A stretch of DNA of 22,955 nt from Prevotella sp. UBA7764 (GCA_002481295.1 DLDU01000003.1:1-22955); one strand, 5' to 3'; shown: positions 1 through 7,983, counted from the first letter of the stretch. Numbers and translations are program-made. Notes: generated by a model from the sequence alone, not told the origin.

Positions 1-230
1 ACGAGACCGCCACTGCCGAACTGCTGCAGATCATCGACAAACTCGACGCCCGCAGCCGTCAGGTGATACAGCGCTTCTACGGCATCGGCGCTGAGCACCG
101 CACGCTCGCCGAGACGGCACAGGAGATGGGGCTGAAGCGTGAACGCGTCAGACAGATCCGCAACCAAGCCGTCAGAAAGCTCTGCAAACTCTCGAAAAAC
201 AAAAACATCAAATCGTTTCTTCTCAAATAA
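1..230 (+). CDS. RNA polymerase sigma-70 family factor, C-terminal end (partial)
   Basis: Open from the window edge to a TAA at 228-230. The 75 or so visible residues are region 4 of a sigma-70 factor: a helix around ELLQIIDKLDARSRQVIQRF, then a helix-turn-helix with TLAETAQEMGLKRERVRQIR, the segment that reads the -35-type element. RERVRQIR is the hallmark of the RpoD/SigA class. The tail (KNKNIKSFLLK) is close to the usual length after region 4.2, so the 3' end is complete. Regions 1-3 lie outside the window, so I cannot tell whether this is the primary sigma factor or a second RpoD-like one; the spacing residues differ somewhat from what I expect of the primary Bacteroidota sigma factor. 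The next gene starts 18 bases downstream on the same strand, so the two are probably co-transcribed. Confidence 0.85.
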   Translation, partial: ETATAELLQIIDKLDARSRQVIQRFYGIGAEHRTLAETAQEMGLKRERVRQIRNQAVRKLCKLSKNKNIKSFLLK

Positions 231-248
231 CACACCGCCGACATCACC

Positions 249-785
249 ATGCGCTATCTGATCATCTCCGACATCCACGGCAGTCTGCCCCGGCTGCAAC
301 GTGCACTGGACTTCTATCGCCAACAGCAGTGTGACATGCTCCTCATCCTCGGCGACATCCTCAACTATGGACCACGCAACAGCATCCCCGAGGGCATCGA
401 CGCCAAGGGCATCGTCGCGGCACTGAACCCGCTGGCCGATGACATCGTTGCTGTACGCGGCAACTGTGATGCCGAGGTCGACCAGATGCTGCTCCGTTTC
501 CCGATGATGAGTGACTATGTGCTGCTTGTCGACGAGGGCCGCCGCATCCTGCTCACCCACGGCCACGTCTACAATCCCGACCATCTGCCCACCGGCCACT
601 ACGACGCCGTCTTTTTCGGCCACACTCATCTCTGGCAACTCGAGCACAATGCCGACGGCACGCTCATCTGCAACACGGGTTCCATCACCTTCCCCAAGGG
701 TGGCAACGAACCCACCATGGCGTTGATGGACAACGGCCGTGTTGCCGTATATAACCTCGATGGAAAACTGCTCAAGGAACTATAA
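249..785 (+). CDS. yfcE: YfcE-type metallophosphodiesterase
   Basis: 178 residues, the usual length of the family. All calcineurin-like metal-binding motifs are visible in order: SDIHGS (Asp8, His10), LGD (Asp36), RGNCD (about residue 72), LTHGH (about 105) and GHTH (about 125). These residues hold two divalent metals that activate water for phosphodiester cleavage. E. coli YfcE acts on model phosphodiesters, but its physiological substrate is not settled, so the cellular role here is open. There is no signal peptide, so the enzyme should be cytoplasmic. The start is the first ATG of the frame, and the N-terminal MRYLIISDIHG fits homologues exactly. It follows the sigma-factor gene by 18 bases. 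Confidence 0.9.
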   Translation: MRYLIISDIHGSLPRLQRALDFYRQQQCDMLLILGDILNYGPRNSIPEGIDAKGIVAALNPLADDIVAVRGNCDAEVDQMLLRFPMMSDYVLLVDEGRRILLTHGHVYNPDHLPTGHYDAVFFGHTHLWQLEHNADGTLICNTGSITFPKGGNEPTMALMDNGRVAVYNLDGKLLKEL

Positions 786-793
786 CCTTGAGC
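770..793 (+). terminator. Hairpin across the yfcE stop codon, possible terminator
   Basis: GCTCAAGG (770-777) and CCTTGAGC (786-793) form a perfect 8-bp stem around an 8-base loop that contains the yfcE stop codon. The sequence that follows (atttgtattaatttt) is T-rich but has no uninterrupted T run, so this is a weak or partial terminator at best. Confidence 0.4.
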
Positions 794-884
794 ATTTGTA
801 TTAATTTTCCGCAAATCGTGAACTCATTGTCTTAACGTATTAAAAAAAACAAATAGAAAAGAACATTAATAGCACGTATGCGCT

Positions 885-892
885 TATCTTTG
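885..892 (+). promoter_or_regulatory. Bacteroidota-type -7 box upstream of the coiled-coil lipoprotein gene
   Basis: TATCTTTG matches the TAnnTTTG consensus of the phylum and lies 39 bases before the ATG at 931. I see no good TTTG at the -33 distance, so the promoter call rests on the -7 box alone. Confidence 0.5.
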
Positions 893-930
893 CCACGGAT
901 AACTAAATAAGCATATCAAATAGCAAGAAT

Positions 931-1830
931 ATGAAAAAGACAAGAAATCTTGTCATGGCTCTCGCCATGGCAACCGTAGCAATCGGACTAGGCTCCTGCA
1001 ACGGTAATAACAAAAACGCACAGCTGCAATCACAGCTCGACTCACTGGCCACCGCTGACAGCCTGCACCAAGAGGACATCAAGGCAATGGCCGACTTCGT
1101 CGACATCATGTCCAGCGGTCTCGACAGCATCAACGGTCAGGAAGGACAGATCAAGCAGATGGGACAGGAGCAGGGCGGCAAGCTCGACAAAGCTCACCTG
1201 CGCCAGCAACTCAACGACTTGGCCCAGCTCGTCACACGCCAACGCAACCGCATCAGCGAACTTGAGAAGAGCCTCGAAGGGCAGAACACAAGCTATGCGC
1301 AGCGCGTGAAGAAGCTCATCGCCTACTATAAGGCACAGCTCGACGAAAAGGACAAGACCATCGCTGAGCTCAAGACTGAGCTGAACAACAAAAACGCCGA
1401 CATCGCTACACTCAACGAGCACGTCAACAAGCTCACCACCAACGTCAACGACCTCACGGCCAGCAACAACCAGCTCGGGCAGACCGTGGCCAGCCAGAAG
1501 ACGACAATCGCCGAACAGGACCAGGCTATCCACGAGGCTTTCGTCACCATCGGCACATCTAAGGAGTTGAAGGCGAAAGGCCTCCTCACCGGCGGCTTCC
1601 TGGCCAAGAAGCGTGTCGATGTCAGCAAACTCTCCGGCACGGGCTTCACTAAGGTGGACATCCGCAACTACAACGACATCGTACTGAAATCGAAGAAGCC
1701 GAAGATCATGACGCAGATGCCGTCTGACTCTTACTCGCTTCGCGACAACGGCAACGGTACCACTACACTGCATATCAATGACGCCAACCGCTTCTGGAGC
1801 GTCAGCAAATATCTCGTAGTGAAACTCTAA
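931..1830 (+). CDS. Coiled-coil lipoprotein of unknown function
   Basis: 299 residues. An N-terminal signal with a lipobox (IGLGSC, Cys23) predicts a lipid-anchored envelope protein. Residues of about 30-200 are rich in Gln, Lys, Glu, Leu and Asn with heptad spacing (for example KTIAELKTELNNKNADIATL) and almost certainly form a long coiled coil. From about residue 205 a compact domain begins (IGTSKELKAKGLLTGGF) and runs to the C terminus; I have a general memory of similar tails in Bacteroidota lipoproteins but know no function for them. The coiled coil suggests a structural or scaffold role in the periplasm. A TAnnTTTG box at 885-892 suggests its own transcript. The ATG at 931 is chosen because it gives a textbook MKKTRN signal start. 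Confidence 0.8.
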   Translation: MKKTRNLVMALAMATVAIGLGSCNGNNKNAQLQSQLDSLATADSLHQEDIKAMADFVDIMSSGLDSINGQEGQIKQMGQEQGGKLDKAHLRQQLNDLAQLVTRQRNRISELEKSLEGQNTSYAQRVKKLIAYYKAQLDEKDKTIAELKTELNNKNADIATLNEHVNKLTTNVNDLTASNNQLGQTVASQKTTIAEQDQAIHEAFVTIGTSKELKAKGLLTGGFLAKKRVDVSKLSGTGFTKVDIRNYNDIVLKSKKPKIMTQMPSDSYSLRDNGNGTTTLHINDANRFWSVSKYLVVKL

Positions 1831-1861
1831 TCGACCATAGGGTAAAGCATATATAAAAGGT

Positions 1862-1898
1862 GATGTGCAGGGCTGACAGCGTGTTGGTCCTGCACATC
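1862..1898. other. 10-bp perfect inverted repeat after the lipoprotein gene
   Basis: GATGTGCAGG (1862-1871) pairs perfectly with CCTGCACATC (1889-1898) over a 17-base loop, 32 bases after the stop codon at 1830. There is no T run after it, so it may be an RNA-stabilising or factor-dependent 3' end rather than an intrinsic terminator. Confidence 0.45.
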
Positions 1899-1947
1899 CG
1901 GTATTAGCCGCGATCTGTTAAAGTAATAAAAAAGGGACTGCAAAGCC

Positions 1948-1978
1948 TTTGCTGTCTCACGATAAATTATTACTTTTG
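1948..1978 (+). promoter_or_regulatory. Promoter of the tRNA-Tyr gene
   Basis: TTTG (1948-1951), a 19-base spacer and TACTTTTG (1971-1978) match the Bacteroidota consensus TTTG-N19/20-TAnnTTTG. The tRNA begins 18 bases after the -7 box, leaving a very short 5' leader. Confidence 0.75.
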
Positions 1979-1996
1979 CACTCGCTTTCCAGCAAT

Positions 1997-2079
1997 GGGT
2001 AGTTACCAGAGTGGCCAAATGGGGCAGACTGTAAATCTGCTGGCTCTTGCCTTCGGTGGTTCGAATCCATCACTACCCA
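1997..2079 (+). tRNA. tRNA-Tyr (anticodon GTA)
   Basis: The acceptor stem GGGTAGT (1997-2003) pairs with ACTACCC (2072-2078), followed by discriminator A at 2079. The anticodon stem GCAGA/TCTGC (2024-2028/2036-2040) closes a 7-base loop with anticodon GTA at 2031-2033. A long variable arm (class II tRNA, as bacterial tRNA-Tyr is) precedes the T arm, GGTGG-TTCGAAT-CCATC (2055-2071). CCA is not encoded. The 3' end is duplicated 48 bases downstream. Confidence 0.95.
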
Positions 2080-2132
2080 CAAAGTTTTTTCTTTTTAAAA
2101 ACTGATGGAAAGGTCCATCACTACCCACAAAG
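2066..2132 (+). repeat. 19-bp direct duplication of the tRNA-Tyr 3' end
   Basis: The 19 bases at 2066-2084, covering the last T-arm bases, the acceptor strand and the first downstream bases (TCCATCACTACCCACAAAG), recur exactly at 2114-2132. Both copies run into T-rich sequence. A duplicated tRNA 3' end is the usual footprint of tyrosine-recombinase integration at a tRNA gene. Here only 48 bases separate the copies and no integrase is present, so it would be an excision scar or the remnant of a second, deleted tRNA copy. Confidence 0.7.
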
Positions 2133-2232
2133 CTTTTTAATGCGTACCGTTGTATAGACGCTGAGCGAGATCTACTATCGAGATATTTACACATTTCTGA
2201 AATGTATATGCTGATAAATTAAAAAAATTATG

Positions 2233-2240
2233 TAAGTTTG
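2233..2240 (+). promoter_or_regulatory. -7 box upstream of the chimeric pseudogene
   Basis: TAAGTTTG matches TAnnTTTG and lies 22 bases before the ATG at 2263. No clear -33 TTTG is present. It probably belonged to the original sensor gene. Confidence 0.4.
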
Positions 2241-2262
2241 CATAAGAAGAAGCATATACTAT

Positions 2263-2815
2263 ATGAAGCATCTGATATAACTCATCTTAGTGACCATATT
2301 TCTGTTGTTGCAGGCAAAGGCCCAGACACCGGGAAGACTACATGCAAATCACACGGGAAGAGGGACTCTCTGGCGAGTCGGTCAACGAAATAGCGATCAG
2401 CGACAACGGCTTTGCCTGGATTGCCACCTCGCGCGACCACTACAGCTACGACACCAAGCGTCAAAAGATCAGCAACTACAACCTCTCCACGCTCTCCCCT
2501 GCCGACATAGACCTCAGATATGTGGCCGTAAGGAAGTCGAAGGTGTTTCTTGGTTCCAAAAACCATGGTCTGTTCATCTACGATCTCAAAAAGAATACCT
2601 TTCGCCGTGTCAGTGACATCACCATTTGCGACCCGCTCATCGACGTGGAGAAAGCCAAGGAAAACTATGGCATCACCGTCGTGCACAGCCTGCCAAGCAA
2701 CAAAAGCTATGACGTGATCGCCGTCACCACGGCACACGACATCTTCTCACGCGATGCCTTCCTCCATATCGAGCACAAGCCCATCATGCACCTGTGCGAG
2801 AAGGTCACGGAATAG
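2263..2815 (+). pseudogene. Decayed chimera: sensor-propeller 5' fragment joined to a nucleotide-sugar dehydrogenase-like 3' fragment
   Basis: From ATG 2263 the frame reads MKHLI, a TAA stop (2278-2280), then LILVTIFLLLQAKAQ, an obvious signal peptide broken by the stop. Past the signal the match continues in another frame from about 2336: DYMQITREEGLSGESVNEIA, then NGFAWIATS and later LGSKNHGLFIYD. These are the repeat signatures of two-component-regulator propeller domains, as found at the N terminus of hybrid two-component sensors. From about 2609 the text changes character: DITICDPLIDVEKAKENYGI and SYDVIAVTTAHDIF resemble the C-terminal domain of UDP-sugar dehydrogenases (the family includes capsule enzymes such as TviB/WecC). 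The open frame 2342-2815 spans both parts. One nonsense codon, one frameshift and a fusion make a functional product unlikely. The family assignments are from memory of motifs, the second with less certainty. Confidence 0.6.
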
Positions 2816-2851
2816 ACCCACACGACATGATCTAATATCATATATCGAACA

Positions 2852-2886
2852 CTGTGATCCCCTGAATTTCTTTCAGGGAATCACAG
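2852..2886 (+). terminator. Long hairpin after the chimeric pseudogene
   Basis: CTGTGATCCCCTGAA (2852-2866) and TTCAGGGAATCACAG (2872-2886) form a 15-bp stem with a single C/A mismatch and a 5-base loop. It lies 36 bases after the last stop codon. It is followed by CATTATATATA rather than a T run, so it is terminator-like in position but not a classic intrinsic terminator. Confidence 0.55.
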
Positions 2887-3249
2887 CATTATATATATAT
2901 AAACACGCTTTTAAATAAATATATATATAAACCTTCTCACCATGCTCTATCTCGTCTCCACAACAAGGGACAAGAACCAGCCCAAAACGATGGTACAGGC
3001 CTGCTTGTCCTGCTGACTTCGCCAATGACTTTTCGTTTCTCCTGCGGTGTTAGGGCGGGGAACAACCCCACCCTACGCAGTTGCGAGGCAGATGGTGATT
3101 GTTGGGAAAACTGACAAAAAAGAGGTCCTGAGAAGACGATTCTCGTCAACAAACGTCCAGTCGCCCGTGATTTCGCGATTTTCGCGCGGTTTTTCTTAAG
3201 CCACTGACGCACAATAAGATACGCAAAACGCTTAGTTTGCGTACCAACG

Positions 3250-3284
3250 AAAAAGGTGCTTTGACATTGTCAAAGCACCTTTTT
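3250..3284. terminator. Bidirectional intrinsic terminator
   Basis: AAAAAGGTGCTTTGAC (3250-3265) and GTCAAAGCACCTTTTT (3269-3284) form a perfect 16-bp stem with a 3-base loop. The T run continues to 3286 on the plus strand, and the 5' A run gives a T run on the minus strand. It therefore can end transcription both from the left and from the glucan operon arriving on the minus strand. Confidence 0.9.
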
Positions 3285-3292
3285 TTCGTGAT

Positions 3293-3375
3293 CATCTCAG
3301 TGGTTTTATGCTGTCATCTCAGTTGTTTCATCAAGTCTTCTCAGTGAGATGACACGAAGAAACAACCGAGATGAC
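3293..3375. repeat. Array of CATCTCAG motifs at 22-bp intervals, direct then inverted
   Basis: CATCTCAG starts at 3293 and 3315, and CTTCTCAG at 3337, each 22 bases apart. The inverse GAGATGAC starts at 3346 and 3368, again 22 apart. Units 3313-3332 and 3356-3375 are inverted copies with 2 mismatches in 20. The spacing of two helical turns resembles a protein-binding array, but a decayed minisatellite is equally possible. Confidence 0.6.
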
Positions 3376-3488
3376 CACGCCACCGGTACTTTTTCCCCTT
3401 CCAAGGCTTGTTTTTGTCTATTCCTAACCTTGTTTTTTTCCAGAACGCACAATAATTCCAACACGCTTTTGTCAAATAATAATTATTG

Positions 3489-5747
3489 TTACAGCTTGAG
3501 CGTCGACTTCTTCAACGCATTGTCGCTGCTGTTGGGTCCCACCATGATGTCGTAGTCGCCCGCGTCGAGGATATCGCGTCCGTTGCCGTCCTTATACTTC
3601 AGCATGTCGGATGTGACCGTGAAGTCGATGCGCCGGCTCTCACCGGCCTTGAGATGCACACGGCGGAAGCCTTTGAGCTCCTTCACCGGACGTGCGATCT
3701 GTGCGGCAGGATGGCTGATATAGAGCTGCACGACCTCGTCGCCGTCGCGCCGCCCGGTGTTGGTCACCGTCACGGAAGCCGTCACGCTGCCATCGCGGGC
3801 AATGCGGTCGGCACTGAGCAGCACGTCGCCGTAGCTGAAAGTGGTGTAGCTCAATCCATAGCCAAAGGGATAGAGCGGGTCGTTGCGCACGTCGATATAG
3901 TTGCTCTGAAACTTATAGTATTTCTTCGCGCCCTCAGCCACGGGGCGTCCCGTGCGGAGATGGTTGTAATAGAGCGGTATCTGCCCCATACACTGCGGCA
4001 AGGTCGTCACGAGGCGCCCCGTAGGCACCTTGTCACCAAAGAGCACATCGCAGATGGCATCAGCGGCCTCGGAGCCGCCAAACCATACATTGAGGATGGC
4101 CCGGCAGTGCTCGCTCTCCCATTTCAAGATCGTCGGGCGACCCGCAAAGTTGAGCAACACGACGGGCTTGCCCATGGCGCAGAGCTGACGCAAGAGACGC
4201 ATCTGTGCTTCGGGCAGACAGAGATCAGCGCGTGAGGAGCTCTCGCCGCTCATCTCGGTCATCTCTCCCATGGCGCAGACGATGACGTCGGCCTGACGAG
4301 CGACTGCCAAGGCTTCCTGCTCAGCCAGCCTGCTGTCCACACGCGGGATGGGACGGCCGAAGGAGCAGTTGGCTTGTGTGGCCGAGTCGTCGTAGATGTT
4401 GCAGCCCTGGGCATAGACCACACGGGCCTTGCCGGCAACAGCACGCTCCATGGCTTCTTTCAATGTGGCGTAGAGCTCGGGCTTGTCGGCTGTCGACCAA
4501 CTGCCGACCATGTTCGACCGGTCATTGGCGAGCGGACCGATGAGGGCGATGGTATCCTCACGCTTGAGCGGAAGGATGTCGCCCTCGTTTTTCAACAACA
4601 CGAAGGTCTCGGCCGCCATCTCGCGGGCGAGCGCACGGTGCTCGGGGGTGTAGAGCGCTGTCTTGGCCCGCTTGCTATTGAGGAAACGGTAAGGATTCTG
4701 AAAGAGCCCTAATTTATATTTTGCCTCCAACACCCGGCGGCAAGCCTGGTCGATGTCTGCCTCGCTGACTTTTCCTTCCTTCACGAGTTGCAGCAGATGC
4801 GCACTGTAGGCATTGGAGCACATGTCCATGTCGGTGCCTGCCTTCAGTGCCTCAGCCGAGCAGGTGGCGAGATCGCCCATGCCGTGAACGACCATCTCAC
4901 CGATCGAACCATAGTCGGTCACCAGGAAGCCGTCGAAGCCCCACTGCCGGCGCAACACGTCGTTGAGGAGCCAGGGGTTGGCCGTGGCGGGGATGCCGTC
5001 GACAAGATTGAAAGAAGACATCACCGAACCGACGCCCGCACGCACAGCCGCCTCGTAGGGTGGGAAGTACTGGTTGTACATTCTGACGTGGCTCATATCC
5101 ACGGTGTTGTAGTCGCGACCTGCCTCCACGGCACCGTAGAGCGCGTAGTGCTTCAGACAGGCCATGGCGTTCTCCGGTCCATAGTTGCCCTGAAGTCCCT
5201 CAACCATCACCTTGGCAATGGCACTGCCAAGAAACGGATCCTCGCCGGAGCCTTCGGCAATGCGGCCCCACCGCGGGTCGAGAGCGATGTCGACCATCGG
5301 GCTGTAGACCCAGTCGATGCCCTGTGAGGTGCACTCGCGGGCCGCCATCTCCGCACCGCGGCGGATCGCGGTGGTGTCCCAACTGCATGCCTGTGCCAAG
5401 GGAATGGGCAGCACGGTCTGGAAGCCATGGATGACGTCATAGCCAAAGAGCAAAGGAATGCCCAGGCGGCTTTTCTTCACGGCGATCTGCTGCAAGGCTT
5501 TGATCTTCACCGGATCACGCAGACTCAACACGGCGCCCAGCTTGTCCTCGGCCGTCAGCCGCACCAGCGGACTGTCCATCTCCTTGCCGGTGACGATGTC
5601 TCCGCCCGGCAGAAGGTTAAGCTGTCCGATCTTCTCTTCCAACGTCATGCGGCTCATGAGCTGGGAAACAAAGGTGTCCATGGCATTGTCGGCTCTGCCG
5701 GTCAGCGCCACGACACTCAGAAAGAAAGCAACGAATAGTTTTCTCAT
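3489..5747 (-). CDS. GH3 beta-glucosidase (BglX-like), last gene of the glucan locus
   Basis: 752 residues with a signal peptide (MRKLFVAFFLSVVALTGRA), so periplasmic or exported. The N-terminal barrel starts at MTLEEKIGQL (about 34). KHYALYG (about 200) is the conserved Lys-His pair. GFDGFLVTDYGSIGEM holds the catalytic Asp (Asp278, codon 4914-4916), in the TD(Y/H)G context of BglX-type enzymes rather than SDW. The alpha/beta sandwich domain follows from about 390, and a fibronectin III-like domain closes the protein (PFGYGLSYTTFSY, about 640). GH3 enzymes of this kind remove terminal glucose from beta-linked oligosaccharides. It starts 13 bases after the upstream GH3 gene and is the promoter-distal gene of the operon; the terminator at 3250-3284 lies beyond it. 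Exact linkage specificity cannot be read from the sequence. Confidence 0.92.
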   Translation of the reverse strand: MRKLFVAFFLSVVALTGRADNAMDTFVSQLMSRMTLEEKIGQLNLLPGGDIVTGKEMDSPLVRLTAEDKLGAVLSLRDPVKIKALQQIAVKKSRLGIPLLFGYDVIHGFQTVLPIPLAQACSWDTTAIRRGAEMAARECTSQGIDWVYSPMVDIALDPRWGRIAEGSGEDPFLGSAIAKVMVEGLQGNYGPENAMACLKHYALYGAVEAGRDYNTVDMSHVRMYNQYFPPYEAAVRAGVGSVMSSFNLVDGIPATANPWLLNDVLRRQWGFDGFLVTDYGSIGEMVVHGMGDLATCSAEALKAGTDMDMCSNAYSAHLLQLVKEGKVSEADIDQACRRVLEAKYKLGLFQNPYRFLNSKRAKTALYTPEHRALAREMAAETFVLLKNEGDILPLKREDTIALIGPLANDRSNMVGSWSTADKPELYATLKEAMERAVAGKARVVYAQGCNIYDDSATQANCSFGRPIPRVDSRLAEQEALAVARQADVIVCAMGEMTEMSGESSSRADLCLPEAQMRLLRQLCAMGKPVVLLNFAGRPTILKWESEHCRAILNVWFGGSEAADAICDVLFGDKVPTGRLVTTLPQCMGQIPLYYNHLRTGRPVAEGAKKYYKFQSNYIDVRNDPLYPFGYGLSYTTFSYGDVLLSADRIARDGSVTASVTVTNTGRRDGDEVVQLYISHPAAQIARPVKELKGFRRVHLKAGESRRIDFTVTSDMLKYKDGNGRDILDAGDYDIMVGPNSSDNALKKSTLKL

Positions 5748-5760
5748 ATGAATAGATATG

Positions 5761-7983
5761 TTACTTCAAGATAAACGATCTTTTCAACACAATATTGTCT
5801 GAGGCATTGCCCACGAGAGCCGTAAATGTGCCGGGCTCTGCCTTCCATGCTCCTTGCTTCTCATCGTAGAAGCTCAATGCGTCGCGCCCGATGACAATCT
5901 TCACGTCCTTGCTCTCACCGGACTGCAAGGCAACCTTGGCAAAGCCTTTCAGCTCCTTGACGGGCCGGTCAACGCTGCACTTGTCGTCGTGGATATAGAG
6001 CTGTACGGTCTCTGCACCTGCACGGCGACCGGTATTGCGAACGTTGACGGTGACGGTCAGGGAATCAGCAGCCGTCAGCGTCGACGAGGACAGACGCAGG
6101 TCGGAAAGCTTGAAGGTCGTGTAGCCCAGGCCATGGCCAAAAGCAAACAGCGGACGGATGTGCTTCGCCTCAGTCCAGCGGTAGCCCACATAGACGCCCT
6201 CGCTATAAGTCTCGTCGATGATCTTATGGCCGTCACGCCATGTTCCGGGATAAGTCTTCAAGGCGTGCGCGCCGACATCCTGCAACTTTACGGGCCATGT
6301 AAACGGCAGTTTACCCGACGGACAGACGTCACCGGTGAGCACGTCGGCCAGCGCCTCACCGCTCTCGCTGCCTCCGTACCACGCCTGCACGATAGCCGCT
6401 ACACAGTCGTGCCAAGGCATGGCGACGGGATTGCCCGAGATGTTTACAAAGATCACACGCCGGTTGACCTTGGCCAAGGCTTCCACGAGCTCGTCCTGAT
6501 GATAGGGCAGGTCATAGTTCTTACGGTCGTGTCCCTCACAGTCCTGATAATCGCTCTTGTTGAGACCGCCGACGACGATCACGTAGTCAGCCTTGCGTGC
6601 CTTGCTCACCGCGTCGGCGATGAGCTGTTGGCGCGAGCGGCTGTCTGTCAGATCCTGCCCGGTCGTCACACCATTATAGGCGCCGGTGGTATCACCGACA
6701 TATCCACGCTCATACTCCACGGTGGCCACATCCTTGAGTCTGGCCTTCAAGCCATCGAGCGGCGAGATCTCCCGTTGAGCCTTCAACGAAGACGAACCGC
6801 CACCGACGGTCATCATCTTGATGGCATTCTCGCCCACGACGAGCACCGTAGGCCTGCGGCTGAGATCCAAGGGCAGCACGCCGCCCGTGTTCTGCAAGAG
6901 CACGATACCTTCGTCGGCGATGCGGCGTGCCGTCTGGTAATGGGCGTCGGAGCACAGAGCGCCGTGGCCGCGACGCGCCATCGTCGTGCGGAAGAACAGG
7001 CGCAGGACGCGACGCACCTTGTCGTTGAGTGTCTGCATACTGTACTTACCGGAAAGGAGTCCGTCGCGGTAGGCGTTGGCGAGGTAGTAACTGTCGTAGG
7101 CGTTGCTGGCGCCCGTGTGGAGACCGTCGGTCCAAGAACCAAACTCCATATCAAGACCGTTGTTCACAGCCTGGTCGGTATCATGACAACCGCCCCAGTC
7201 CGAGACGACGACGCCATCGAAGCCCCACTGCCCTTTAAGCAAGTCTTTGAGCAGGTACTCGTTGTGACAGTTGTGCTCGTTGCGATAAAGATTATAGGCA
7301 CCCATCAGTCCCCAGGCGCCGCCCTTGGTGACAGCAGCGTGGAAGGCGGGCAGGTAGATCTCATGGAGGGCGCGGTCGCTGACCTTGACGTTGACCTGAT
7401 GGCGGTTCTCTTCGTCGTTGTTGAGGGCGAAATGCTTGACACAGGCTGCCACACCGTTGCTCTGCAGCCCGCGGATATAGGGGACGACCATCGTGGAGAC
7501 CAGGTAAGGATCTTCGCCCATGTATTCGAAGTTGCGGCCGCCGAGCGGTGTGCGCAGAATGTTCACGCCGGGTCCGAGGATCATGTCCTTGCCCCGATAG
7601 CGGGCTTCCTCGCCAAGGCTGCGGCCGTAGTGCCACGCCAGCGAGGGGTTCCAGGTGGCAGCCAGACAGGTCAGCGCAGGGAAGGCCACACACGAGTCGT
7701 TGGTCTGTCCGGCCTGTTCCCATTCGTCCCAGAGCACGTCGGGACGCACACCGTGCGGGCCGTCGTCGGTCCAGAAATCGGGAAAGCCCAGGCGAGGAAC
7801 ACCGCGCGAGGAGAACTTGCTTTGTGCATGGAGGATATTGATCTTCTCCTGCAGGGTCATCCGGCTCATGGCGTCGTCGATGCGGCGCTCGATGGGCTGG
7901 CTGTCATCGAGGTAAACGGGCTGCTGCGCAGAGACAAGAAGTGGCAGCGCAAGCAGGAGGATGGAAAGAAAGATTTTGCTCAT
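5761..7983 (-). CDS. GH3 beta-glucosidase, second paralogue
   Basis: 740 residues with a signal peptide ending VSAQQ, probably periplasmic. Domain order is as in its neighbour: barrel with MTLQEKINILHAQ (about 42), CVKHFALNN (about 185), nucleophile Asp262 in GFDGVVVSDWGG (codon 7198-7200), alpha/beta sandwich, then a fibronectin III-like domain (FGHGLGYTTF, about 645). The SDWGG context and the GARY-like N-terminal text differ from the downstream GH3, so the two belong to different GH3 subgroups and are not a recent duplication. They probably split the work by chain length or linkage. The gene follows the GH16 gene after a 287-base spacer filled with repeats, the longest gap in the operon. 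Confidence 0.92.
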   Translation of the reverse strand: MSKIFLSILLLALPLLVSAQQPVYLDDSQPIERRIDDAMSRMTLQEKINILHAQSKFSSRGVPRLGFPDFWTDDGPHGVRPDVLWDEWEQAGQTNDSCVAFPALTCLAATWNPSLAWHYGRSLGEEARYRGKDMILGPGVNILRTPLGGRNFEYMGEDPYLVSTMVVPYIRGLQSNGVAACVKHFALNNDEENRHQVNVKVSDRALHEIYLPAFHAAVTKGGAWGLMGAYNLYRNEHNCHNEYLLKDLLKGQWGFDGVVVSDWGGCHDTDQAVNNGLDMEFGSWTDGLHTGASNAYDSYYLANAYRDGLLSGKYSMQTLNDKVRRVLRLFFRTTMARRGHGALCSDAHYQTARRIADEGIVLLQNTGGVLPLDLSRRPTVLVVGENAIKMMTVGGGSSSLKAQREISPLDGLKARLKDVATVEYERGYVGDTTGAYNGVTTGQDLTDSRSRQQLIADAVSKARKADYVIVVGGLNKSDYQDCEGHDRKNYDLPYHQDELVEALAKVNRRVIFVNISGNPVAMPWHDCVAAIVQAWYGGSESGEALADVLTGDVCPSGKLPFTWPVKLQDVGAHALKTYPGTWRDGHKIIDETYSEGVYVGYRWTEAKHIRPLFAFGHGLGYTTFKLSDLRLSSSTLTAADSLTVTVNVRNTGRRAGAETVQLYIHDDKCSVDRPVKELKGFAKVALQSGESKDVKIVIGRDALSFYDEKQGAWKAEPGTFTALVGNASDNIVLKRSFILK

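Larger units (their letters stand above)
2816..3488. other. Gene-poor interval between convergent transcripts
   Basis: This 670-base interval separates the decayed gene (+) from the end of the glucan locus (-). It contains a hairpin at 2852-2886, an A+T island of TA runs at about 2889-2935, a degenerate stretch at 2937-3212 whose minus-strand reading frame I do not accept as a gene, a bidirectional terminator at 3250-3284 and a repeat array at 3293-3375. The final 110 bases are T-rich with a small palindrome (AATAATTATT) just after the GH3 stop codon. Confidence 0.7.

Noticed and set aside
1042..1773. 243-codon minus-strand frame rich in Val and Leu
   Set aside because: It mirrors the coiled-coil lipoprotein gene; its composition results from reading Asp/Gln/Lys codons in reverse.
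2889..2935. A+T-rich TA runs as a possible replication origin or unwinding element
   Set aside because: No DnaA-box cluster, no dnaA/dnaN or iterons nearby; such TA runs occur in several places in this window.
2937..3212. 91-codon minus-strand frame with a basic N terminus (MRQWLKKNRAKIAKS)
   Set aside because: No domain, low-complexity basic composition, no promoter or conserved start, and it lies in degenerate intergenic sequence; a repeat remnant is more likely.
3293..3375. Possible CRISPR array because of regularly spaced repeats
   Set aside because: Units are too short and degenerate, orientation inverts midway and there are no cas genes.
3486..4235. Plus-strand open frames opposite the first GH3 gene
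   Set aside because: Antisense shadows of a gene with a full catalytic domain.
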